From a bacterium (GTDB lineage Bacteria > BMS3Abin14), in NCBI GenBank assembly GCA_022865845.1, contig JALHUC010000013.1, positions 1-7,940 on the forward strand: a DNA stretch of 7,940 bases, in the 5' to 3' direction. The position numbers were made by a program, and so were the translations under genes. How positions within the stretch are numbered: the first letter of the stretch is position 1; the number at the start of each line of letters is the position of its first letter. Shown piece after piece: positions 1 through 7,065 of the stretch. The notes beneath the pieces were generated by a model that had not been told where the DNA came from, ran no database searches, and worked only from the letters and a program-made list of their open reading frames with translations.

Positions 1-13
1 AAAATTTTATTCC

Positions 14-18
14 AGGAG
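14..18 (+). promoter_or_regulatory. Ribosome binding site of the first gene
   Basis: An AGGAG core lies 9 bases before the ATG at 28. It supports that ATG as the start and shows the small gene is translated in its own right. The promoter, if any, lies outside the window. Confidence 0.7.
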
Positions 19-27
19 AGGGACCAA

Positions 28-480
28 ATGAAAATACCGGAATATGTCAGCAAGGAAGAGGTTCGAAAAGTATGCGCAGAGCTGGGGCTCAGCGACTGGT
101 CGATCCGCACGGAAACAGATGTTCCCGCCCGTGAGGCGGAGATTGTCTTCGCGAAGATTAAACCAGCGGATCTCGACATAGACCTGGAAGAGTTCAGAAA
201 AGGGCTCGAGATCGAACTGGAGCACGGCACTATGTTCGAGGAGGTCAATGTCACCAACAACCACCCTCTTCTCACCGGCAAGATCGTGATCGCACACTTC
301 AAGGAGATGCTCGACTACTACCTGCGCCTGGAGGTGGCCGAGATCGAGGGGGATATTTTCAAAGCCATCCTTGCCGATGACGCCCGGAAGGCTGCCGCCA
401 AGCAGAGAAAACTATCCAGTGCCCGCCTGGAACTGGCCCAGTGGGAGGAGAAGCAGCTCCAACGTGCTGCGGTAAAGTGA
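28..480 (+). CDS. DUF5661-like protein of unknown function, 150 aa
   Basis: A complete 150-residue soluble protein with no signal peptide or membrane segment. The central part, about residues 52-105, has the pattern I associate with the DUF5661 family: an acidic stretch leading to EFRKGLEIELEHGT (residues 55-68), then NVTNNHPLLTGKIVIAH (74-90) and a DYYLRL helix (96-101). Family members carry a similar ELEHG...TNVT.D.P.LTGKIA.AH core; their function is not known to me. The C-terminal 40 residues are a charged, Ala/Lys/Gln/Glu-rich helix that could be a coiled coil. The gene stands 127 bases before pyk and shows no link to it beyond orientation. I make no functional claim. The family assignment is from memory of the motif; a profile search would settle it. 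Confidence 0.82.
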   Translation: MKIPEYVSKEEVRKVCAELGLSDWSIRTETDVPAREAEIVFAKIKPADLDIDLEEFRKGLEIELEHGTMFEEVNVTNNHPLLTGKIVIAHFKEMLDYYLRLEVAEIEGDIFKAILADDARKAAAKQRKLSSARLELAQWEEKQLQRAAVK

Positions 481-594
481 TACGGTCTTCCATGAGCTTA
501 AAGGGTTGTCCCCTTACCAGAGCGAACGGGTGAAAAATGTTAAATGGAAAAAGTTACAGCTCCGGTGTTTTCCATCTGTTCCCTGTATCCCTCC

Positions 595-600
595 GGGAGA
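595..600 (+). promoter_or_regulatory. Ribosome binding site deciding the pyk start
   Basis: GGGAGA sits 7 bases before the ATG at 608. The frame stays open upstream to a TTG at 506, but the residues encoded there do not resemble a pyruvate kinase N-terminus, whereas the protein from 608 begins directly with the family's first beta strand (MRRARIVCTLGPATGS). Confidence 0.7.
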
Positions 601-607
601 GATATCC

Positions 608-2035
<1,428 letters not shown>

Positions 2036-2349
2036 AAGTCCGTCCGAGGTGGAGGGTTCCGGGGGTCGCAGGTTGAACAAGCAGTAACAAGTAACAAGGT
2101 AAAAGAGAAAGGCTATAAGTCACTAAAACCTGATCGAAGCCTGGCATCGATTTGTCTTGCTATTGCTGGATATCAGTGTAAGCTTCAGGACGCTGGTGGA
2201 ATTTACTTCCGGCATATTGATAAAATGTAGGTGCGGAAAAGCTTCATGGAGTACGTTCAACGGTCCTGAGCTTATAAGCTGCAGGGTCTTTTTTTTGGAT
2301 GAACCGGGAAAAGCTAATCCAAAGGCTACAAAGAAGAAGGAGAAGTACA
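2036..2349 (+). other. 314-base gap: pyk downstream region and cold-shock leader
   Basis: No protein gene is supported here; open frames on both strands lack start signals and family features. The stretch holds a copy of the AGTAACA tandem word (2082-2096), also found at 5522-5536, and a perfect 12-bp palindrome AGCTTATAAGCT (2269-2280). The part nearest the cold-shock gene is probably its 5' untranslated leader. Genes of the cspA type often have long structured leaders that respond to temperature, but I see no cold-box sequence I can name, and no convincing -35/-10 pair fixes the transcription start. Confidence 0.4.
2337..2342 (+). promoter_or_regulatory. Ribosome binding site of the cold-shock gene
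   Basis: A consensus AAGGAG lies 7 bases before the ATG at 2350. It rules out the in-frame upstream ATG at 2299, which would add an Arg/Gln-rich tail ahead of the canonical MVEGTVKWF start. Confidence 0.8.
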
Positions 2350-2550
2350 ATGGTAGAAGGAACAGTAAAGTGGTTCAGCGATGCAAAGGGTTTCGGTTTC
2401 ATCGAGCAGGCAGACGGCCCGGATGTTTTCGTGCATTTTTCGGCCATCGGGGGTGACGGGTTCAAGACCCTCAACGAGGGCCAGCGCGTAACCTTCGATG
2501 TTACGGACGGTCCCAAAGGCCCCCAGGCAACCAACATTCAGAGTGCCTAA
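2350..2550 (+). CDS. csp: Cold-shock domain protein, 66 aa
   Basis: A single cold-shock domain of standard size (66 residues) that binds single-stranded RNA and DNA and acts as an RNA chaperone in the cytoplasm. The family signatures are present: N-terminal [15 protein letters not shown] (4-18) with RNP1 KGFGFI (13-18), then RNP2 VFVHF (26-30), followed by [11 protein letters not shown] and EGQRVTFDV. Aromatic binding residues Trp8, Phe9, Phe15, Phe17, Phe27 and Phe30 are all kept. The gene is monocistronic: it has its own consensus SD and an intrinsic terminator 20 bases after the stop. Whether it is cold-induced or constitutive cannot be told from sequence, as Csp paralogues differ in this. 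Confidence 0.97.
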   Translation: MVEGTVKWFSDAKGFGFIEQADGPDVFVHFSAIGGDGFKTLNEGQRVTFDVTDGPKGPQATNIQSA

Positions 2551-2570
2551 GCCTTTTTGCTAAAGACCAC

Positions 2571-2613
2571 AAAAAGCCCCGCTGGTGATAACGCCGGCGG
2601 GGCTTTTTTTTTA
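2571..2613 (+). terminator. Intrinsic terminator of the cold-shock gene
   Basis: AAAAAGCCCCGC and GCGGGGCTTTTT form a GC-rich stem, extended inward by TGG/CCG pairing, with a long run of T (2604-2612) on the 3' side. The matching A run on the 5' side means it could also stop transcription from the other strand. Confidence 0.93.
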
Positions 2614-2630
2614 TAAATCATGGTTGCAGG

Positions 2631-2713
2631 AGTATGAATTAGAACGGATGTTCAGTGCACTAGTGCACTGGTGCACCTGTGCACAATACTTAAGTCTGTG
2701 CTCTGACACCAGG
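2631..2713. repeat. Intergenic repeat, copy 1: AGTGCACT array and flanks
   Basis: The core at 2654-2685 is an 8-bp tandem array: AGTGCACT twice, then the variants GGTGCACC and TGTGCACA. AGTGCACT and GGTGCACC are perfect 8-bp palindromes around GTGCAC. The same array occurs at 5342-5430 with one more unit. Similarity extends outside the array: AGTATGAATT..AACGG.TGTTC before it and a TG(C).CTGACACCAGG-like end after it match the other copy with scattered substitutions. This makes it one dispersed element rather than a chance run. It lies between the csp terminator and the promoter of the AOR operon. Function unknown. Confidence 0.8.
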
Positions 2714-2775
2714 TTGCAGGAACAGGGAAAACCTCATTTCACTGTAAGCTCACGACCAAACCCCGAATTAAAGCG

Positions 2776-2781
2776 TATAAT
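2776..2781 (+). promoter_or_regulatory. Possible -10 box of the AOR operon
   Basis: A perfect TATAAT lies 33 bases before the start of the ferredoxin gene, in an intergenic region after a terminator, so a promoter is expected here. No good -35 hexamer stands 16-18 bases upstream (the sequence there is close to CGACCA), so it may need an activator. The predicted leader is about 27 bases. Confidence 0.45.
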
Positions 2782-2800
2782 GTATAGAAACGATCCTCCG

Positions 2801-2806
2801 GGAGGT
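2801..2806 (+). promoter_or_regulatory. Ribosome binding site of the Fe-S subunit gene
   Basis: A strong GGAGGT lies 8 bases before the ATG at 2815 and fixes that start. Confidence 0.8.
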
Positions 2807-2814
2807 GCCTGCGG

Positions 2815-3234
2815 ATGAAAAGACTGTCTGTTGTTGACGCGGAAAGGTGTGTTGGCTGCCAATGCTGTATGTTCGCGTGCTCGAGGAGGACGAACAGCCA
2901 CGGGCTGTCGGAGTCGTGTATCGGGGTCAGATCCAGCGGCGGGGTGGAACACGGGTTCACCGTTGTGACCTGCAGGGTCTGCGAGGATCCCCCTTGTGTC
3001 AGGGCCTGCCCCATGGACGCGCTTGCGCGGACCGAAAAGAGAGGGATTCACCTTACCGAGGAGAAGTGCACCGGGTGCGGCAGTTGTGTGGATGCATGCG
3101 TGGTGGGGGCCGTCTTCTGGAACAGCGAGATCAACAAACCCATGATCTGCATTCAATGCGGTTTCTGCGTCGACTTCTGTCCCCACGGCGTCCTCTATAT
3201 GAAGGAGAGAAAGGCGGCCGGCCATGCAAAGTAG
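2815..3234 (+). CDS. Four-cluster 4Fe-4S protein, partner of AOR, 139 aa
   Basis: A small cytoplasmic electron-transfer protein with no signal peptide. It has 18 cysteines, 16 of them in four complete cluster motifs: C12-x2-C15-x2-C18-x3-C22, C53-x2-C56-x4-C61-x3-C65, C85-x2-C88-x2-C91-x3-C95 and C112-x2-C115-x2-C118-x3-C122. The CX4C spacing in the second motif is typical of DmsB/NrfC/HycB-type subunits, so ligation is probably shared between distant motifs, giving four 4Fe-4S clusters. C17 and C35 are extra. The gene overlaps the following AOR gene by 11 bases, so the two are almost certainly co-expressed. By size and context it resembles AorA of Aromatoleum-type aldehyde oxidoreductases, which links the tungsten subunit to an electron acceptor. 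A BamC- or YdhY-like role is the alternative. Confidence 0.9.
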   Translation: MKRLSVVDAERCVGCQCCMFACSRRTNSHGLSESCIGVRSSGGVEHGFTVVTCRVCEDPPCVRACPMDALARTEKRGIHLTEEKCTGCGSCVDACVVGAVFWNSEINKPMICIQCGFCVDFCPHGVLYMKERKAAGHAK

Positions 3235-4978
3235 CGATCCGCTGTGCAACATTCTCTACGTGGATCTCACCCGGAAACGGTTCAGGGTCGAACAGAGACA
3301 GGACCTCTTTGACCGGTACCTTGGCGGTGCCGGCGTGGCCGCGCAGCTCCTGCTCCAGTCCTGTCCGGAAGGGTGCGATCCCCTCGGGCCGGACAACCCC
3401 ATCGTCTTTGCCGTCGGTCCCCTGACCGGGCTGTTCCCGCTGGCCTCCAAAACGGTGGCCATGTTCAAGTCACCCCACACGGGGAACCTCGGCGAGAGCC
3501 ACTGCGGAGGAAGGAGCGCCATAGCTATCAGGATGGCTGGTTACGGAGCCATCGTCATCGAGGGGAGGAGCGAGATCCCCGTCTACCTGGCCATTCACGG
3601 CAGGGAGGTGCACTTTAGAGACGCCTCAACCCTATGGGGCATGAGCAGCAGCCTCACCGCCGGCCACATCATAAGGGAAAGGGAGCCGGGGTCGGGCCTG
3701 CGTACGATCATGCGTATCGGCCTCGCAGGCGAGAAGATGGTGACCTATTCATGTGTCGCCGCTGAAACCTACCGGCACTTCGGGAGGCTCGGTCTGGGTG
3801 CCGTATTCGGAAGCAAAAACCTCAAGGCTATCGTTGTGTCGGGTAAAAGATCACTGCCTGTGGCGGACAACAGGGCCTACCGGAGCGTATACAAGGGTAT
3901 TCACCAGGCGGCTACCTCCTCGGAGGTCATGAAAAAGTACCACGATCTCGGCACGGCCCAGAATGTCCTTCCGCTCAACAAATTGAGCGGTTTTCCCACC
4001 AGGAATCTCCTGGAGACGAAGTTCGAGGCGGCCCAGGAGATCTCCGGCGAAGCCTATGCCGAAAAGTACCTGGGCAGACGGCTGGCCTGTTCCCACTGCC
4101 CCGTGGCCTGCATCCACATCGCCGCCCTCAGGGAACCCCACGAGGCCGAGCCGTACTTCTACAAGACCTCAATGATCTCCTACGACTACGAGCCCATCTA
4201 CGCCATGGGCTCTATGCTGGGGGTGGGTGATCCCGAGGGCCTGCTGCGCCTGCTGGACCGCGCCGAGGTCCTGGGTCTGGACCTCATGACCACCGGCCCC
4301 GTTCTGTCCTGGGCCACCGAGGCCCAGGAAAAGGGACTCATTTCCAAAAAAGATACGGGGGGACTCAGCCTTTCCTGGGGTGACTGGAAAACCTACCTGG
4401 AGGCAACCCAGAGGATCGTCGAACAGCCCAACGATTTTTTCGCCGCCCTGGCCAGGGGAGTGGACCACGCGTCGTCCATTTACGGGGGCGAGGAGTTCGC
4501 CCTCGCTCTCGGAGGGAACGAGATGCCCGGCTATCACACGGGTCCGGCGGCCCACGTGGGCTGCCTGATGGGTGCCAGACACAGTCACCTGGACAATGCA
4601 GGTTACAGCGTGGACCAGAAGGTCCTGATAAAGGGGGAGCTCAGTCCCGAGGCTCTGGGCGACGCTCTGCTCGAGGAGGAAAGCTGGAGACAGATCCTCT
4701 CCTCCATCGTCATATGCTTTTTCGCCAGGGAGATCTACGATGTGGACACGGTTCTCGATTGCCTCAAAGCGGCCGGGTTTGATCTGGACGCGGAGCGGCT
4801 GCTGCAGATTGGAAGGGATATCCACCGCGAGAAGTTCAGGTTCAAGATGCGGGAGGGGTTTACTTTCGAAGGGCTGCGGATACCAGAGCGGATACTGAAA
4901 ACCACGGCACCCGCCACCGGGCTCAGTGAGGAGTACATCAGGGCGGCCCTGGACCATGTGCGCAAGGCGCTGATATAA
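3224..4978 (+). CDS. aor: Aldehyde:ferredoxin oxidoreductase family (W/Mo-bis-pterin), 584 aa
   Basis: AOR-family enzymes carry a tungsten (or molybdenum) bis-pyranopterin cofactor and one 4Fe-4S cluster and oxidise aldehydes to carboxylic acids, or in special branches act on other substrates. The length is near that of Pyrococcus AOR (about 605). Seen here: N-terminal GGAGVAAQLLL (34-44); GGRSAIAIRMAGYGAIVIEG (95-114); RIGLAGEK (164-171); the pterin-binding GRLGLGAVFGSKNLKAIVV (187-205); cluster ligands C289-x2-C292-x3-C296 with a fourth Cys at 498 (ICFFARE), matching the known 288/291/295/494 arrangement; and GNEMPGYHTG (431-440). The ATG overlaps the end of the Fe-S gene. An AAGGAG at 3202-3207 lies 16 bases away, rather far, which suggests translational coupling. 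The substrate cannot be read from sequence. The GNEMPGYHTG segment departs from the usual EMPAYDPR, so a non-classical aldehyde or another substrate is possible. No cofactor-synthesis or FAD-subunit gene lies nearby. Confidence 0.93.
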   Translation: MQSSDPLCNILYVDLTRKRFRVEQRQDLFDRYLGGAGVAAQLLLQSCPEGCDPLGPDNPIVFAVGPLTGLFPLASKTVAMFKSPHTGNLGESHCGGRSAIAIRMAGYGAIVIEGRSEIPVYLAIHGREVHFRDASTLWGMSSSLTAGHIIREREPGSGLRTIMRIGLAGEKMVTYSCVAAETYRHFGRLGLGAVFGSKNLKAIVVSGKRSLPVADNRAYRSVYKGIHQAATSSEVMKKYHDLGTAQNVLPLNKLSGFPTRNLLETKFEAAQEISGEAYAEKYLGRRLACSHCPVACIHIAALREPHEAEPYFYKTSMISYDYEPIYAMGSMLGVGDPEGLLRLLDRAEVLGLDLMTTGPVLSWATEAQEKGLISKKDTGGLSLSWGDWKTYLEATQRIVEQPNDFFAALARGVDHASSIYGGEEFALALGGNEMPGYHTGPAAHVGCLMGARHSHLDNAGYSVDQKVLIKGELSPEALGDALLEEESWRQILSSIVICFFAREIYDVDTVLDCLKAAGFDLDAERLLQIGRDIHREKFRFKMREGFTFEGLRIPERILKTTAPATGLSEEYIRAALDHVRKALI

Positions 4979-5103
4979 GCATTCCAGAGTCCATCCTTCC
5001 ACAAGCTCGGGACAGGGAGTCCAGGGTTCAGAGGAAGAAACGGGTGCCTGTCTGAAGGAAGAAGGATGAAGAAAGGCCCCTTCGATCCCCTTAAAATTGC
5101 AAA

Positions 5104-5129
5104 AAAAAGCCCTCTCATGAGGGCTTTTT
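5104..5129. terminator. Bidirectional intrinsic terminator after the AOR gene
   Basis: AAAAAGCCCTC and GAGGGCTTTTT form a perfect 11-bp stem around the loop TCAT. The A run and the T run make it usable on either strand. It lies about 125 bases after the AOR stop, and also 8 bases beyond the stop of a minus-strand reading frame ending at 5138, so it may serve both. Confidence 0.92.
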
Positions 5130-5137
5130 CAGACCTT

Positions 5138-5362
5138 TTAATGTCCTGCCCAGGACTTTACGAACAACCTTCCGAGCAGTGAGCCAAACGTGGCAGCATA
5201 AAGCGCTTCATATTCACACCTCCATTTTGAAACAACAAGTTTTGACGACCCAACATCAGAATTGAATCGCCTATGATATTGCAATTTAACTCGTCTTGGA
5301 TGATTTTCAACCCCTTTTTTTACAGGGTTAAAGGGTGCCGTAGTATGGATTCTAACGGAAGT
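5138..5362 (-). other. Possible minus-strand short ORF or gene remnant
   Basis: Read on the minus strand, 74 sense codons run from just after a TGA (5363-5365) to a TAA at 5138-5140. There is no ATG; a TTG at 5284-5282 would give about 48 residues. The product is protein-like near its C-terminus (residues 45-67 of the open stretch include SKWRCEYEALYAATFGSLLG). A second frame of the same strand is also open and contains a textbook signal: GGAGGT (complement of 5218-5223) 6 bases before an ATG at 5211, giving only 17 residues (MKRFMLPRLAHCSEGCS), with a longer open stretch upstream (GDSILMLGRQNLLFQNGGV). Two protein-like frames in one place suggest a frameshifted remnant, or one real micro-ORF. 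A terminator lies just downstream on this strand. I do not recognise a family. Confidence 0.3.
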
Positions 5363-5430
5363 TCAGTGCACTAGTGCACTAGTGCACTGGTGCACCTGCG
5401 CACTTTTTAACTTCAGTGCCAGAGACCAGG
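5342..5430. repeat. Intergenic repeat, copy 2: longer AGTGCACT array
   Basis: The core at 5365-5404 has three AGTGCACT units followed by GGTGCACC and TGCGCACT, one perfect unit more than copy 1 at 2631-2713. The left flank AGTATGGATTCTAACGG.AGTTC and the right-hand GCCAGAGACCAGG match copy 1 with substitutions. The two copies bracket the AOR operon in the same orientation. The repeat in a CRISPR array would be longer and separated by unique spacers, which is not the case here. Confidence 0.8.
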
Positions 5431-5525
5431 CGGGCTGAAACCAGTCATGGCCACCATAACCTGTGCTATTATTGATGGAGAGCATAAGATCCCGGTGCCA
5501 GAGACCAAGGGGGCTAAAAGACAGT
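5416..5525. repeat. Imperfect direct repeat of about 30 bp
   Basis: The block at 5416-5445 begins GTGCCAGAGACCAGGCGGGC and the block at 5495-5525 begins GTGCCAGAGACCAAGGGGGC; both then run GCT(A/G)AAA...CAGT. They are 79 bases apart in the same direction. The second block leads straight into the AGTAACA words at 5522. The end of the AGTGCACT element (5422-5430) is part of the first block, so these modules join end to end. Confidence 0.65.
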
Positions 5526-5577
5526 AACAAGTAACAGGTACCAAATTACAAGACAGATCTTGCTTTCTACTTGTTAC
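5524..5577. repeat. Nested inverted repeat upstream of the dehydrogenase gene
   Basis: The outer arms GTAACAAGTA (5524-5533) and TACTTGTTAC (5568-5577) are perfect 10-bp complements. Inside them CAAGA (5549-5553) and TCTTG (5558-5562) form a second hairpin with loop CAGA. The left arm belongs to CAGTAACAAGTAACA (5522-5536), identical over 15 bases to 2082-2096 downstream of pyk. It ends 40 bases before the GTG start at 5618, so it could be transcribed as part of that leader. Confidence 0.65.
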
Positions 5578-5606
5578 ATTCTACTTTCAACTATTTTTTT
5601 AATTCT

Positions 5607-5611
5607 AAGGA
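5607..5611 (+). promoter_or_regulatory. Ribosome binding site supporting a GTG start
   Basis: AAGGA lies 6 bases before the GTG at 5618. The first in-frame ATG is 13 codons further in and has no comparable signal, so GTG is the better start. Confidence 0.6.
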
Positions 5612-5617
5612 TTCCCT

Positions 5618-6961
5618 GTGAGCAAAATCGATAACAAACATCTCCCCAAACGTATGCTGGTCAGTTCCAAAAAATGTGAGTCACTTTGCAACTGCGGGCA
5701 CAAGCACGAAATTCCTTCGATCAAAGTTGTGTCGGATAAAAACGCCTACGACCTGCTCGCCAGAGATTGTGTAAAAACATATGCAAAAGAGTCCGTATTG
5801 CTCCTTGATGATGAAAACACTCATTTGGCGGCAGGGGCATTGGTATCGGAACTTCTCGAAAAACGTTCCGTCGTATTTAAACCAGTCACGCTGCCGGGTG
5901 ATCCGGTCGCAACCGATAAGCTGGCGGACGAGATCCATGATCTAAGTATCGGACACAGTTTGATCATTGCTGTCGGGGCCGGGACTATCAACGATCTGGG
6001 AAAGTACGTTTCCGATAAAAGGGGGATCCCGTACTGGTCGGTACCCACAGCACCGTCCATGAACGGCTACACATCGTCCATCGCAGCTATTAAAGTCAAG
6101 GGCGTAAAAAGGACACTCCCTGCTCTGCCCCCTCAGTTTATCTATGTTGATCCCCGGGTCATCCAGGATTCTCCCTTAAAGCTCCGACAGGCCGGGTTCT
6201 GCGATGTGTTGGCCAAATCCGTGTCAGACTTTGACTGGCGGATCGAGTCTTTACTGCTTGATGGCGCCTATTGCAGCCTGCCGTCAGCTATTGCCAGTGA
6301 ACCGGAAAGTAAATACATCGATCATCCGGAGAAGATCCTTCGGGGTGACCAGGAAGCCGTGCTTGGGCTTTTTGAGGGGCTTTTGTTCTCCGGTGTGGCA
6401 ATGAGCCTTGCCGGTTCAAGCGCCCCGGCATCCGGGGGCGAACATTTAATTTCCCATTTTCTGGACATGCGTGAAAGTTTGACCGGGGTAAAGCCGAACC
6501 TGCATGGTCTTCAGGTAGGTGCGGGGGTCGTCCTTTCCGCCGTATGCTATCAGAAGCTGGCAAGCCTGGAAGAAAAGGAGTTGAAAAATAGCGGCAAAGA
6601 AATTTTTGAAGCCGATGCCCGCAAGATCCCCTCTGTCTGGGGCAGCCTTGCGTCTGAAGTGGAAAAACAGTTCCTGAAAAAACGTGATCGGCTTATGCAA
6701 TTCGACTCGCTGCTTCCAGCAAACTGGACTGAACTCAAAACGCTTTTCGGCCGGATCAGAACGCCGGACTTTTTTGTCGACCTTATCCGGAGGACAGGGC
6801 TTGAAATGACACTGCCATCCCTTGGTATTTCAAAAGACGAATTTTACCTGGCTGCGACCTCGGCCCGGACGATCAGAGACAGGATCACAGTGCTCGACAT
6901 ATCAGCTCATGCGGGCATTCTCGAAGATGCTGCCAGTGAGACAATAGAAATGCTTTCTTGA
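5618..6961 (+). CDS. egsA: Glycerol-1-phosphate dehydrogenase-family protein (AraM/EgsA type), 447 aa
   Basis: This family (iron-containing alcohol dehydrogenase superfamily) reduces dihydroxyacetone phosphate to sn-glycerol 1-phosphate with NAD(P)H. It is the archaeal lipid backbone enzyme, and in some bacteria such as Bacillus (AraM) it makes G1P for prenylated glycerol phosphates. Seen here: a nucleotide-binding AVGAGTINDLGKYVS (118-132), PTAPSMNGYTSSIAAI (143-158), the metal-ligand Asp in GFCDVLAKSVSDFDW (193-207, Asp196), SGGEHLISHFLDM (272-284, His276) and NLHGLQVGAG (294-303, His296). The Asp/His/His metal triad is therefore complete. SMNG carries Asn where many members have Asp. The N-terminus has a small Cys/His cluster (C20, C24, C26, H28, H30). 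It starts at GTG, is by eye less GC-rich than the AOR operon, and has no co-directional partner within 400 bases. The exact product (G1P or a related sugar phosphate) is inference. Confidence 0.88.
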   Translation: MSKIDNKHLPKRMLVSSKKCESLCNCGHKHEIPSIKVVSDKNAYDLLARDCVKTYAKESVLLLDDENTHLAAGALVSELLEKRSVVFKPVTLPGDPVATDKLADEIHDLSIGHSLIIAVGAGTINDLGKYVSDKRGIPYWSVPTAPSMNGYTSSIAAIKVKGVKRTLPALPPQFIYVDPRVIQDSPLKLRQAGFCDVLAKSVSDFDWRIESLLLDGAYCSLPSAIASEPESKYIDHPEKILRGDQEAVLGLFEGLLFSGVAMSLAGSSAPASGGEHLISHFLDMRESLTGVKPNLHGLQVGAGVVLSAVCYQKLASLEEKELKNSGKEIFEADARKIPSVWGSLASEVEKQFLKKRDRLMQFDSLLPANWTELKTLFGRIRTPDFFVDLIRRTGLEMTLPSLGISKDEFYLAATSARTIRDRITVLDISAHAGILEDAASETIEMLS

Positions 6962-7065
6962 CCCGGATTTCAATTCCTACGTCTATGGAGAAAAAATCAT
7001 AAAAACCTTACAATATGGTTGTGATAGCGGGGCATCACGTAGTAAATTAAGGTCTTACAGTCTAA
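6962..7065 (+). promoter_or_regulatory. Spacer with a possible promoter for the riboswitch transcript
   Basis: No gene is seen. TTGTGA (7019-7024) and TAAATT (7043-7048), 18 bases apart, form a weak -35/-10 pair that would start transcription near 7055, just ahead of the aptamer. The -35 overlaps a small inverted repeat GTGAT(7021-7025)/ATCAC(7034-7038), a possible operator. No terminator for the upstream dehydrogenase gene is evident, so read-through into the riboswitch is also possible. Confidence 0.3.

Noticed and set aside
506..607. An N-terminal extension of pyruvate kinase from a TTG at 506
   Set aside because: The added 34 residues do not resemble the family, and a proper SD precedes the ATG at 608, from which the protein has normal length.
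2299..2349. An upstream in-frame ATG for the cold-shock protein
   Set aside because: It would add a basic tail before the canonical MVEGTVKWF start and lacks an SD; AAGGAG at 2337-2342 points to 2350.
2123..2350. A 75-codon minus-strand reading frame opposite the csp leader
   Set aside because: It starts inside the csp SD/start region on the other strand, lacks an SD of its own and shows no recognisable domain.
2654..2685. A CRISPR array
   Set aside because: Units are 8 bp and directly adjacent with no spacers; no cas genes are present.
3260..3262. A later GTG start for the AOR gene
   Set aside because: It would remove the first beta-strand (NILYVDLT) that AOR proteins share; the ATG at 3224, coupled to the Fe-S gene, is preferred despite the distant SD.
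4169..5002. A 277-codon minus-strand frame opposite the AOR gene
   Set aside because: It is antisense to a well-supported enzyme with intact motifs; long antisense frames are common in GC-rich genes.
4979..5100. A second terminator or small gene directly after the AOR stop
   Set aside because: Only weak partial inverted matches (CATCCTTCC / GGAAGAAGGATG) are seen; no stem with a T run and no supported coding frame.
5066..5182. A 38-codon + strand ORF (MKKGPFDPLKIAKKSPLMR...) behind an SD-like GGAAGAAGG
   Set aside because: It reads straight through the strong terminator hairpin at 5104-5129, so its apparent sense codons are explained by the stem and A run.
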